Shown piece after piece: positions 15,401-23,546 of a stretch of 62,697 bases of DNA (positions are counted from its first letter, which is position 1; each line of letters starts with the position of its first letter). The notes beneath the pieces are model-generated. The model had not been told where the DNA came from. It searched no databases and worked only from the letters and a program-made list of their open reading frames with translations. The stretch comes from a virus. The stretch is from positions 1 through 62,697 of IMG/VR virus record IMGVR_UViG_3300034418_005398; one strand, written 5' to 3'. Both the position numbers and the translations under genes were made by a program.

Positions 15401-17216
15401 CTATGTAAACGCCAACTACCCCGGAATCACTATATATGGCAACACCGGTGCCTCTGTAAACTTCTTAAACAGCATCGGTACGCTTCAGGGACGTTTGATC
15501 TCTAACCAGAACAACCTACAGGTTCGTCCGGGTTCCGGTAACAAGGTATTCCTTGAGGACCAAAACGGTCAGAACATCCTGACGTCTGACGGAGCCACCG
15601 GAAGGGTTACGTTTGGGGATACCAATTCCTATACGCTCCCAGCAGCACGTGGCACTGACGGGCAAACATTGGTAACCAACGCTACCGGCGATGTCTCTTG
15701 GGCATCTGCTGGCGGTGGCGGCGGCTCCTTTGACCCTACTGAAAACCAGATTGTCCTTGGTACTCATGACCTAGCTCCTGATGTTGCGGCCACGACTAGC
15801 ATTGCAATAGGCTCCTCTCAGTATTGGTACGCTGGTAACACCGGCATAATGATGGGCTTTGATACCCAAAATAATGGCACTAACAACATCGTAATCGGTA
15901 ACCTGACAAAGCTACAGGGTTCCTGTTTCGAGTCTGTGTGTATCGGTAACGAAGCCGGTGATGGCATTACGGCACAATACTCTGTTTTGATTGGGCATAA
16001 AGCCTCGGACGGATCGCTAAAGGATCAACGCAACGCTATCAACATCAATGCCTCTGGGGCTGCCAACGAGGTAGCAGGTCAGGGCGGCGTCGTCCTTCAG
16101 ACCACCAAGGCAAAGATGGAATACTCTGACGCTAGCGGATGGGTGTTCACAGAAGACATCGGCGGAACCAATACGACCTACGACCTGTCCTCTCTGGGCG
16201 GCGGCGGTGGCGGAGACGCTGCTGACCTGTACGACAAGGGCTGGACCTCAAAGCAGGGCAAGACTGACACTGGCGTTGACTTCGATCTCACTACAGAGGA
16301 CTTCTGGTTTGAGATTCGGGTCTTCGTTGACTCGGCAGCTTCGTACCAGAACCTGTTCACTCTTGGCGGCGACGGCGGAGCTAACGGCCTTCTTGGTCAG
16401 TTCCAGTGCTACAAGACGAACTCTCGTGGCATCACGATGATCCACTCGACCAATGGAGACGACACCAACGGCACATTAATGTTTAACAACGATGAGGCCG
16501 GTCAGATTGACGACTCATGGGTAGTTATCACTATACAGCGTGAAAGCAATGTTGTGACTGGTTGGATTAACGGAACCCGTCACTTCACTACAACGCCTAC
16601 GGCCTTCACTGGCGATAACACGGGCGGTAAGATTTGGCTATGGACCTACGCTGACGGGACCGTCGTCCAGACGTTTGACAAGTGCCGTATCAGCGACTTC
16701 CGCTTTGAGGTGTCGCCAACGATTATGCCTTACGTAGCTTCCGACTTGACTATCGAGCCGACGTTAGGAAGTCCTCCAGCTCTGCCTGCCATCGACGAAT
16801 CAGGCCGGATTGAGACTAACGACTGGCTCACCACGAGCAACGCCAGCGGAGAAGATCGCTTCTTATTTAAAGCTAGCGACGGCGCGGGCGCTACACCTAC
16901 GTGGCGTGGTCAGGCTAGTGGTGGCTTCCAGTTCAACATCGGTAGCACCAACGAGTCTATTACGTTTTCCGAGGGGAACAACGCGGTTGAGATCACTGGG
17001 CGTCATAGTGTCTCTGGTGGTGTCGAGGGCTTACGTATCAACGGCATCGGCGGTGGTACTGCAGCGAACCAGACTGTGTTTATAGCCACTAACGGTACGG
17101 ACCGTATGGAAATCCGTGGCACTAACATAATCATGCCTACCCTTCCCACTTCGGACCCGCTCATTGCCGGAGCTTTGTGGAATGACAGCGGTACGCTGAA
17201 GGTGAGCGCGGGATAA
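12435..17216 (+). CDS. Giant multidomain tail fibre with LamG-like domains (1593 aa)
   Basis: The Mtd-like start (ANQILHRRDTAANWTATN, VLGAGEIGVESD) is followed by a pectate-lyase-like region (GAGGDFATVAALSEYF). Three concanavalin/LamG-like domains lie at about residues 500-620, 785-910 and 1285-1430. A head-type region with repeated GxxxxIxIG patterns spans about 1100-1220. Such domains bind glycans, so it is probably a cell-surface receptor protein. It ends in LPTSDPLIAGALWNDSG, a typical fibre terminus. A close copy, LPTSDPSISNALWSSSG, lies at about 365, and VDxHLNTSTATANQVL also occurs twice. These look like fusion or duplication of fibre genes. Confidence 0.85.
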   Translation: MANQILHRRDTAANWTATNPVLGAGEIGVESDTNTFKLGDGTTAWASLDYFSGGGGSEIDAVATYTVGAGGDFATVAALSEYFLAQRHATAWEVSGNNRQRAGFITVDLQGLNHDLGTAYISFEWFGSWLVFTNGAIGNGTLVFTNTNVRFANAFAAGYAGNTLGLQANGAFLFDSNDDTNSFSNLSVVYINRGSYLQIWNAYTNPVVATGDFTADTGSVIYVASNTFNCRSIYSYDDSHVHILPSTSPELSNSANAISAARHSSVQIDNHPVSAAAGRLSVSLGSSVIFDAPLGINLFGNASGTSTISMGSSVKSRTDLTVSHALSVTSASTVEVVGTATVSGVKTVQDSSALIDSTNSVELHPGLPTSDPSISNALWSSSGVLMLSGGTPPSSYTNADVDTHLNTSTATANQVLEWDGADYAWVDQSASLVTSADPLNLTAALGSAPGRVNTFEFNGNLTDAQSAETWTFTGTASYANDRNSVASSALTLGSGERLYKSTPLVGPNDTAWFVGFWFKSDGTSFPSNGNLFGTGFTSNLLHIGTTLTNSTTASLSLADYTSGWTRVVATIQPVWTDWNHYALQRNGNVLQLFLNGALVATGSAAGDTYPDEWYLGHYTGTMQGDYDQLYIHDQAIITNTSSPFNTDNPGGGDVKVGEIDVTGNTTDSTMVFKQYESGVLTSYPIYKDSSVDAHLNTSTATANQVLSWSGSDYVWTDDQTGGAPSGPNPTLLLKGDVSVTQDDSLNGYTFTTTGAPVLDTGDKQFGAGSIDFPTASKITTNETLNFGTGSFCIEAWLKPDSVSGTVYWASKPATGNFCWLFVNQGVPGIHYAGAGRNLTSSLSTSAWNHVAFVFDGTNLKGYFNGVEEYTAVDSSDLGDFVWAFGGTDAGVSGSGSWYDGGIDDLRVTLGDPVYTGAFTPAEHPIPVANPLGTDETDVTITSPANGEVLTYNGSQWVNAAGGGSLWTDNTTYYNAAVDGIVVGDAGAPNYVNANYPGITIYGNTGASVNFLNSIGTLQGRLISNQNNLQVRPGSGNKVFLEDQNGQNILTSDGATGRVTFGDTNSYTLPAARGTDGQTLVTNATGDVSWASAGGGGGSFDPTENQIVLGTHDLAPDVAATTSIAIGSSQYWYAGNTGIMMGFDTQNNGTNNIVIGNLTKLQGSCFESVCIGNEAGDGITAQYSVLIGHKASDGSLKDQRNAININASGAANEVAGQGGVVLQTTKAKMEYSDASGWVFTEDIGGTNTTYDLSSLGGGGGGDAADLYDKGWTSKQGKTDTGVDFDLTTEDFWFEIRVFVDSAASYQNLFTLGGDGGANGLLGQFQCYKTNSRGITMIHSTNGDDTNGTLMFNNDEAGQIDDSWVVITIQRESNVVTGWINGTRHFTTTPTAFTGDNTGGKIWLWTYADGTVVQTFDKCRISDFRFEVSPTIMPYVASDLTIEPTLGSPPALPAIDESGRIETNDWLTTSNASGEDRFLFKASDGAGATPTWRGQASGGFQFNIGSTNESITFSEGNNAVEITGRHSVSGGVEGLRINGIGGGTAANQTVFIATNGTDRMEIRGTNIIMPTLPTSDPLIAGALWNDSGTLKVSAG

Positions 17217-18106
17217 TGGCTGACGCACCGGCTATAGGGCCGTGGTTGCGAGGTATAGTCAACACCGTTGACCCTCACTCGCTCACCCCCGATGCGCTGT
17301 ACGACGCGGTGGACTGCAACATTGACCGTGACGGCTCCGTAGAGTCGCGTCACGCGTTTTCTCTGCTGGACGACACCTCGGAGTACCACTCTATCTTTGC
17401 GTTCGGTAGCGACGTTTATGCGGGCCGAGGCGCGCAGGTTGGTAAGCTATCTCCTAACGGGTTTACAGTAACGGCGAACACCAATGGTGACAAACTGGCG
17501 TGGACCGTAGTTACAGATAGGCCGGTGTGTACAGACGGCGAAACCATTATCGCTGCGGACGGCGGGGATAACTCGTTTGTAGTAAACCAGCGCCCCGGTA
17601 GGGAGTTCCACGACCAGCAATACGCCTACACACAGCTTGAAGGGGGGCGCGATCTAGCCTACTGGCGAGGCAGGCTACTTGTTTTGCGGTCTCACACCCT
17701 TCGTTGGTCAGAGCCGCTGGAGTACGGCGCGCACAGCGCTACCCACAACTATTTACGTTTGCCAGAGCCAGCGACGTGGCTCGCCGCATTAGATGGCGGC
17801 GTTTTTGTTGGCGGCGCTAAAAATACGTATTTTTTCGCAGGAACAGCCCCAGAAAACTGGACGATGCGTGTTGTAGGCAAACAGTCGGCCCCCTATGGTA
17901 GAGTAGTGACTGGCACGCAGAATATGCCACCAGAATTGGTGGGTACAGCTGAAGAAGTAGCGGTATGGTTTACTGATGTAGGTTTTGCTGTTGGTAAACC
18001 AGATGGTAGTGTATCATACCCACAGGCTAGTAATATCGAAGGTCTACCGTTACTACCCAGAAACTTGGTCGTACAGGGCGACCGCATCTATGCTTTTGCG
18101 CGATAG
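17216..18106 (+). CDS. Tail protein, possible beta-propeller hub (296 aa)
   Basis: The protein starts ADAPAIGPWLRGIVNTVD and continues with DCNIDRDGSVESR, then regularly spaced beta blades (FGSDVYAGRGAQVGKL, YWRGRLLVLRSHTLRWSEP, FVGGAKNTYFFAG). Phage proteins of this type, such as the P22 gp10-like tail hub, form propellers that close the tail after packaging. The match is architectural only. It lies directly after the giant fibre gene with no gap. Confidence 0.55.
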   Translation: MADAPAIGPWLRGIVNTVDPHSLTPDALYDAVDCNIDRDGSVESRHAFSLLDDTSEYHSIFAFGSDVYAGRGAQVGKLSPNGFTVTANTNGDKLAWTVVTDRPVCTDGETIIAADGGDNSFVVNQRPGREFHDQQYAYTQLEGGRDLAYWRGRLLVLRSHTLRWSEPLEYGAHSATHNYLRLPEPATWLAALDGGVFVGGAKNTYFFAGTAPENWTMRVVGKQSAPYGRVVTGTQNMPPELVGTAEEVAVWFTDVGFAVGKPDGSVSYPQASNIEGLPLLPRNLVVQGDRIYAFAR

Positions 18107-18116
18107 GAGCACAATT

Positions 18117-18692
18117 ATGAAGCACCGTAGTGAGATCGCCACTTTCCTCGACCGTGGCGACTTTAAGCAAACAGACGAGGGGCTTTTGATCCACGGATCA
18201 ATTATGGCCAAAGGTAAATACTACCACCGCGTTAACGGGAAAGACCTTTGTGTTGACCCAAACTTGGTAGTAGCAGAAGGCATTTTGTACGTGCTGGACG
18301 CAGCTTTGGGCGGCACGACGCCTATTACGGCGTGGTACTTAGCCCCTTACAGCGGCAACGCTACTCCGGCCTCTAACTGGACGGCGGCTAACTTTACCAG
18401 CAACGCTACTGAGATCACCAGCAACACTGAGGGATACAGCGAAACTACTCGCCGCGCGTGGACTGCTGGCTCTGCCGCGACTGGTAAGATTGGTAACTTG
18501 GCCTCTTATGCTCAGTTCACCATCGCCGCTTCTGCCGCTATCGACATTTACGGCGCAGGCTTACTGTCTAGCAACGTAAAAGGCGGAACGACCGGTACGC
18601 TGGTTTCTGCGACTCGTTTCGCAGCGGCACGCCAAGTTAACGACGGCGACACTTTTGAGCTAGGGTACGAAGTAGAACTTACCGACAGCTAA
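18117..18692 (+). CDS. Conserved virion-associated protein (191 aa)
   Basis: This is a beta-rich protein with HRSEIATFLDRGDFKQ at the N-terminus and GILYVLDAALGGTTPITAWYL in the middle. The second half is Thr/Ala/Ser-rich, as in secreted or virion surface proteins. I recall similar proteins in tail regions of aquatic podoviruses, function unknown. The start ATG at 18117 is supported by AGGAG eight bases upstream. It lies between the propeller-like protein and the 1202-residue protein, so a tail role is likely. Confidence 0.6.
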   Translation: MKHRSEIATFLDRGDFKQTDEGLLIHGSIMAKGKYYHRVNGKDLCVDPNLVVAEGILYVLDAALGGTTPITAWYLAPYSGNATPASNWTAANFTSNATEITSNTEGYSETTRRAWTAGSAATGKIGNLASYAQFTIAASAAIDIYGAGLLSSNVKGGTTGTLVSATRFAAARQVNDGDTFELGYEVELTDS

Positions 18693-18694
18693 AA

Positions 18695-21600
18695 GTGTTC
18701 AGCGGCAACGTCTTTTTTAGTGGGGACGAAGCCGCTGCGCAGGCTTTACTCCCCGAAGCGCTGCAATGTGCGAACATTGCGGCGTCTTTGCGTTCCTCTT
18801 TAGGACTCGCCGAATACGAAAAGATATTCGATTTGCCGTTTGGCAACGTGCGAGTCGTAGTGGCCGAAAACAATTCAGCCATATACATAACGGCCCAACC
18901 TCGTCCTACAGAGCCTTCTGAGCTAGCTCAGCTGCTACAAGATGAAGTCATTTTTTACGAGCTACACCTGCCGTGGCGCCCCGAAGGTATGGTGCTTACG
19001 CCGGTATCTGCCGCCGAGCCGGACGGTATTGGACTACCCATGCGGGCGGGAACCCCTGACGCGACGGTTATAACAGACCAAGACGACTATGTGCAGTACA
19101 CGTCTGGTGGGGTTCTTCCGCAAGTACTCATAAATAACTATAGAAATAACAAGTACATGGACGACTTGCAGTACGTGGGCGGTATTCCCGAGGGGCTAGA
19201 AACCCTAACGCCTACAGCTACTTGGCGCACCAACGACTCCTATAACCTAGACACAAACACCGGTGACCCGCTTCCTTGGCCTCTGGACCGAGAAATCCGC
19301 TACTCGACGGCGCCTATTTTTGGCCAACCACACAGCTTTAACGACGGCCAAAGCAATACCCCTGCGGATTGGTTTGACTTTAACGAAGGCACGATACCGG
19401 AGCTTGGGGGCGGGCTTTTTGCCGCCATACGCGTAGGCGCCGACTCGCAGTCAGCGTCTAGTGAGCCAGAGGTAATAACCACAAAAGTGTTAGACGCAAG
19501 TGCGTTTAGCGAACCCGAAGCTACCGAGTACTACGCGCACAGGCCGGAAGAACTGCTGTACACCAGCCTCGTTAAAGAGGGCATCTTCCAGAAAACTAAT
19601 TTTTACCGGACAGAAAATAGCTCTGGCCTAATCCCGTTTTACCGGCCTTTGCGTGGAGATGGCGAGACTGGTGACGCCGGTACGTACTATATGGGATTGG
19701 TCAACCCTCCCCGCTACTTCGGCCACTCGCACTACGACTGGATGCCGGGATTCCGTACAGCGGCTGGTAGGCACATTGCGCACTCTGGCCAAGAGTGGGG
19801 GCTTCCATACGCCGACAACCCCGTAGAAAATGCGCTTTTAGTGCAGTATTACAACGATTTAGGCAACGGGCAGTTAGGCATAGGGGAGTGGCTTACGGAT
19901 TTTTGGCGTAACTCTCCGGGGCACTACGCTGCGATTGTCTCTACTAACTGGGACACCCGAGGGTTTTTGAGCTTACTAGACGTTTTTGAAAAACACACGG
20001 CGCACCCTTCGGCATCGTACTTTTTGGTAAAAGGCGCTAGTTTAAACGTCGGCGGTAGCGAGCACAGCGGCACAGTAAATACGATATTCGACGTTAACGC
20101 GGTGCCCGGTCAGTACTGGAACGAATTGCCCCCTAGCTCGCCAATACAAGACGAGCCGGGGCTTTCTGTGTGGTCTGAAAATTTCTGCCAGCGGCTTACA
20201 TGGGTACCTACTCCTGATGTTACGGTCAATACGTACGCCGGCGGGGTTGGTATGTATAACTCGCCTAACCCGCACTATTGCTACCCTGCGTACCAGATAC
20301 GTCGGTTTAGCTTGGGCACTAGGTTTTATGAGCTACCGCCGCATAACGCGCCTTTTTATACTGGCCAACTTAACCAAACCTTTCCTGACGCCGACCTCGC
20401 TACTGATGAGTTTATGTGCGTGGCGGGCGCGCACCCATTTGAGAAAGACGGCCAGACTTGGATTCGCGTGGTGTACTGGGAAACCGACGCTGTACCGCAG
20501 TATATTAACTACCAGACTAACAACAGCTACACTGGCCCGCTGGTATTGGGCACGCATGCAAAGGTGATAGTAGCGGTGTTTCCCGCCGCGCTGTCTGAGT
20601 CATACGACCTGCCTTGGCGGACACCAGAAACGCAGGGGGTGTCGTGGGGCATAGAGGACGAGTACGACTTCACTATCGCTAACGGCTTTGTGCCGCAGTG
20701 GGCGGGCACCGTGGAGTTCTCTAGCGACGGTAACAAGTTTTGTTTTACCGCCTACGAACTAAGCAGCAACAGCGTTACCACGCAATACGACCGTGTCGCT
20801 GCTAACTTCACCGATCCTGCGTCCCAAACAACCTTGCCGTACACACAGCGCGCCGCTATTCCGCGAACCGTGGAGTACAACGCCACTAGTGGGTTTACTT
20901 TTCAGCCGCAACAGACACCCGTAACTAACGTGGTTAGCGCGGCTACTACCGACGTAGGAGCTACGTTTTCTGCGGGCGGAGATACATACCATCTTGTTAA
21001 AAATCAATACACGCAGGCCGCGCAAGGAAGCTACAACATATTCCCCCACTACGATGACGCCGACCAGTTACAGCATGTGCAATCGGTTATAGACTTTTAT
21101 GGGTACCAGTATGGATACGCAGATTTTCGGTACGGGCATCTGTTACACAACCAGTCCACTACGGGTATGGACCACTACATGTGGGCACAGCAGAAACTTG
21201 TTTTCCCTAGCGGCAAAGAATTTGTTTACTTTCAAGCGAATAAGACAGTTCCGCCTTTGCCCACGGTCACCAGCAGTGGTCCCGTTAGCGTGCAGTACTA
21301 CGACACGTCAACGCCGCACGCGAACAGTCCTTACACGACCGGCGGTAATTTTGTTTGTTATATATCTAGTCTAAATCCTAAAACAGAAGAAATATCGTAC
21401 GTGCGAAATACATCGCATAGATATAAGTGGACATATAGTTCGGTAGATTACGATATAATACTTTTTGATAGCTCTGTAGAACAAGACTTAGGAGACGGGG
21501 TAACAGACGTATTGTGGACAAAAACACACACAGCCCCAGTTAGCGGCGGCGCTGTTTGGGCGCACGGAGACTACGCTGGCCATGAGTTTTGGGAAGAATC

Positions 21601-22303
21601 GCTGCTAGATGGCCGCACAGGGACTGATTTAAGAAACGAGTTCGTGTACGAGTGGGGGCCGTTCTATAATGACAGGCTATACAATTTATCTGAGATACAC
21701 TTTACTACGCCAATAACACTTACAAACGCAAGCTCAGATTACGTACGCGTAACTATATCTAAACTTATGGGAGAGCCTACTCGGGAGTATGTGAATTATC
21801 ACGAAATCCGCAGTGTCGTCGGAGGGACTGCACCCCAGTTTCCCTTCGTAGAGCTAACGGCGCGGTCTGCGCCAAGCGACACTGTTATGTATACCCTTGA
21901 ACGGCGCTATCCGGTAAACCACGAGTTAAGCTGCGTTCCTAGCCGGTGGGTAACGGCGCAGTCTGAAGATTTTTCTTTGCATCGCGTGCAAGTCGGGGGG
22001 CAGTGCGCGTCCCCTGCGTCGCTGTTACCACCCCTGTTGCCGCCTACCCAGACTACAAGCCGCGTTTTGACCTACAAGGAACGCCAACTTACTCGGTTTA
22101 ATAGCTACGACATGCCGTATGTTGGCCCTATACCCGAGAATGTAGTTTATTTAGCCGGAGCGCCTAGTAGTTATACCTATGGTGAGTATAGGCCAGACCC
22201 AAGCGGCGACCCGTTGTTAGTAATAGAAGCGAATTTTGACTTAGATAGCGCCGCAGGGTTTACAGGAGTTACCGATGTTTTTCCTTGTGGTGTTATCTAT
22301 TGA
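18695..22303 (+). CDS. Large tail protein (1202 aa), unknown
   Basis: I do not recognise a family. The protein is Tyr-, Asn-, Pro- and aromatic-rich, with few Lys, and looks like an extracellular beta-structured protein. No signal peptide, coiled coil or enzyme motif stands out. The GTG start comes two bases after the previous stop and has no clear Shine-Dalgarno, so translation is probably coupled. Size and position between the propeller-like gene and further adhesins make it a tail or appendage component. The His/Trp-rich segments (HSHYDWMPGF, HIAHSGQEWG) may bind a metal or a glycan. Confidence 0.6.
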   Translation: MFSGNVFFSGDEAAAQALLPEALQCANIAASLRSSLGLAEYEKIFDLPFGNVRVVVAENNSAIYITAQPRPTEPSELAQLLQDEVIFYELHLPWRPEGMVLTPVSAAEPDGIGLPMRAGTPDATVITDQDDYVQYTSGGVLPQVLINNYRNNKYMDDLQYVGGIPEGLETLTPTATWRTNDSYNLDTNTGDPLPWPLDREIRYSTAPIFGQPHSFNDGQSNTPADWFDFNEGTIPELGGGLFAAIRVGADSQSASSEPEVITTKVLDASAFSEPEATEYYAHRPEELLYTSLVKEGIFQKTNFYRTENSSGLIPFYRPLRGDGETGDAGTYYMGLVNPPRYFGHSHYDWMPGFRTAAGRHIAHSGQEWGLPYADNPVENALLVQYYNDLGNGQLGIGEWLTDFWRNSPGHYAAIVSTNWDTRGFLSLLDVFEKHTAHPSASYFLVKGASLNVGGSEHSGTVNTIFDVNAVPGQYWNELPPSSPIQDEPGLSVWSENFCQRLTWVPTPDVTVNTYAGGVGMYNSPNPHYCYPAYQIRRFSLGTRFYELPPHNAPFYTGQLNQTFPDADLATDEFMCVAGAHPFEKDGQTWIRVVYWETDAVPQYINYQTNNSYTGPLVLGTHAKVIVAVFPAALSESYDLPWRTPETQGVSWGIEDEYDFTIANGFVPQWAGTVEFSSDGNKFCFTAYELSSNSVTTQYDRVAANFTDPASQTTLPYTQRAAIPRTVEYNATSGFTFQPQQTPVTNVVSAATTDVGATFSAGGDTYHLVKNQYTQAAQGSYNIFPHYDDADQLQHVQSVIDFYGYQYGYADFRYGHLLHNQSTTGMDHYMWAQQKLVFPSGKEFVYFQANKTVPPLPTVTSSGPVSVQYYDTSTPHANSPYTTGGNFVCYISSLNPKTEEISYVRNTSHRYKWTYSSVDYDIILFDSSVEQDLGDGVTDVLWTKTHTAPVSGGAVWAHGDYAGHEFWEESLLDGRTGTDLRNEFVYEWGPFYNDRLYNLSEIHFTTPITLTNASSDYVRVTISKLMGEPTREYVNYHEIRSVVGGTAPQFPFVELTARSAPSDTVMYTLERRYPVNHELSCVPSRWVTAQSEDFSLHRVQVGGQCASPASLLPPLLPPTQTTSRVLTYKERQLTRFNSYDMPYVGPIPENVVYLAGAPSSYTYGEYRPDPSGDPLLVIEANFDLDSAAGFTGVTDVFPCGVIY

Positions 22304-22353
22304 TGTGTAATCTATGGTAAACTAGTTCCCGCTAACATCTGTAGGAGGCAAAC

Positions 22354-22761
22354 ATGCCCGCTCCCGCACAATATACATACGCTTCTTCCGCTGTTTTTGC
22401 AGCGAACTCCGCGTTTCTCGGACTTATTGACGCTGGCTCCGTCGGCGGCAAAATTGAGTTGTATGACGACAGCGACGTTTTGTTAGCTGAAGTTTTGCTC
22501 GGCACTGGAAACGCCCAGCCTAGCGGCACCGTCAATGTCAGCACTGGTGTGCTTACTTTGACTATTGCTGGACCGGACACGGCGGCAAACGCTACAGGTA
22601 CCTGCACTTACGGCGTAATCAAAGACGACGCGGGGGCTGTTCTGCTTAGTATCCCTACGGTTGCAGGCTCTACGCCTGTGTCTGGGTACTTGGTACTTAA
22701 CTCGCTGTCTATCGTAGCAGGTTCGCAAGTAACGGTAGTCTCCGCTGTTATCGGCGGCTAA
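22354..22761 (+). CDS. Small beta-rich virion protein (135 aa)
   Basis: The Ala/Gly/Thr/Val-rich composition (GGKIELYDDSDVLLAEVLLG, NVSTGVLTLTIAG) indicates a single beta-sandwich subunit like minor tail proteins. A strong AGGAGG precedes the ATG after a 50-base gap. I cannot name a family. A hairpin (22769-22783) follows its stop. Its own ribosome site and codon use suggest good expression. Confidence 0.6.
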   Translation: MPAPAQYTYASSAVFAANSAFLGLIDAGSVGGKIELYDDSDVLLAEVLLGTGNAQPSGTVNVSTGVLTLTIAGPDTAANATGTCTYGVIKDDAGAVLLSIPTVAGSTPVSGYLVLNSLSIVAGSQVTVVSAVIGG

Positions 22762-22768
22762 GGCCGCA

Positions 22769-22783
22769 CCAGCCATGCTGGTT
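22769..22783 (+). other. Short intergenic hairpin ACCAGC / GCTGGT
   Basis: A perfect 6-base stem with a CAT loop lies between the 135-aa gene and the next GTG start. It is not followed by T residues, so it is more likely an RNA-stability or attenuation element than a terminator. Confidence 0.4.
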
Positions 22784-22799
22784 AGGGGAGGGGTAGCTA

Positions 22800-23546
22800 G
22801 TGCCAGCCATCACTAATGAGCCGGCTGATGTAACAGTAAATGAATATGACGCAGTTACATTATCGGTAACCATTGACACGCCACAAGCGGGGACCGTGTA
22901 CCGTTGGTACATGGTGGATGATGGCGGCACCGAGTTAGTCAACACTGCTGCTACAAACACGCTAACATTTGCGCGAATACGCCCTCTAGCGGGCGGGCAC
23001 CGCTATCAATGCGTTGTAGATGTAGCCGGCGACGGTGGCACTTTGTTGACTAGCCGTACCGCTAAAATCACGGTTGTGCGGAAAACGCGGCAAAACACAG
23101 ACGGAACGGCGCTCGCCACGGACTTCACTGGCCCTGTGAGTCGGCGTTTTGCCGACATACGCGCAGCATCTCCGTCTGCATATTCTTCGACTGTGTTTGC
23201 ACCGGACCCCGATACGTTTGACCCGTTGCCTTCGCCTGACTCGGTTATAGGCGGCGGCGGAGCCACAACCACATACAATTTTTGGGACGTATTTTCTTGT
23301 GGCAACGCGAGTAACACCCCTCTAGTTAGCGCAGACTACGTTACTGGCGGTAAGGGCGCGGACTACACATTCGATTTCACGCCTGCACCGGGAGCACGAC
23401 GCAAGCCGGGCGGTGGCCCCATAAAGGTCAACCTAGATACGTCTAGTGGCACACCGCCGGAAGTCCAGTACACCGGGTTTTCTTTCTCAGCAGCCGTTAC
23501 TGGCCCAGCTAATACAATGCTGTGGCGAGTGGAGTACGACGACTAA
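22800..23546 (+). CDS. Ig-like tail protein (248 aa)
   Basis: The N-terminal 100 residues look like an Ig-like domain (PAITNEPADVTVNEYDAVTL, VYRWYMVDDGGTELV, GGHRYQCVVDVAGD), with the typical W and C residues. The second half is Gly/Pro-rich. Ig-like domains on phage structural proteins are thought to stick weakly to cell-surface sugars. The start is GTG with GGGGAGGGG upstream. The stop overlaps the next ATG. Confidence 0.65.
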   Translation: MPAITNEPADVTVNEYDAVTLSVTIDTPQAGTVYRWYMVDDGGTELVNTAATNTLTFARIRPLAGGHRYQCVVDVAGDGGTLLTSRTAKITVVRKTRQNTDGTALATDFTGPVSRRFADIRAASPSAYSSTVFAPDPDTFDPLPSPDSVIGGGGATTTYNFWDVFSCGNASNTPLVSADYVTGGKGADYTFDFTPAPGARRKPGGGPIKVNLDTSSGTPPEVQYTGFSFSAAVTGPANTMLWRVEYDD

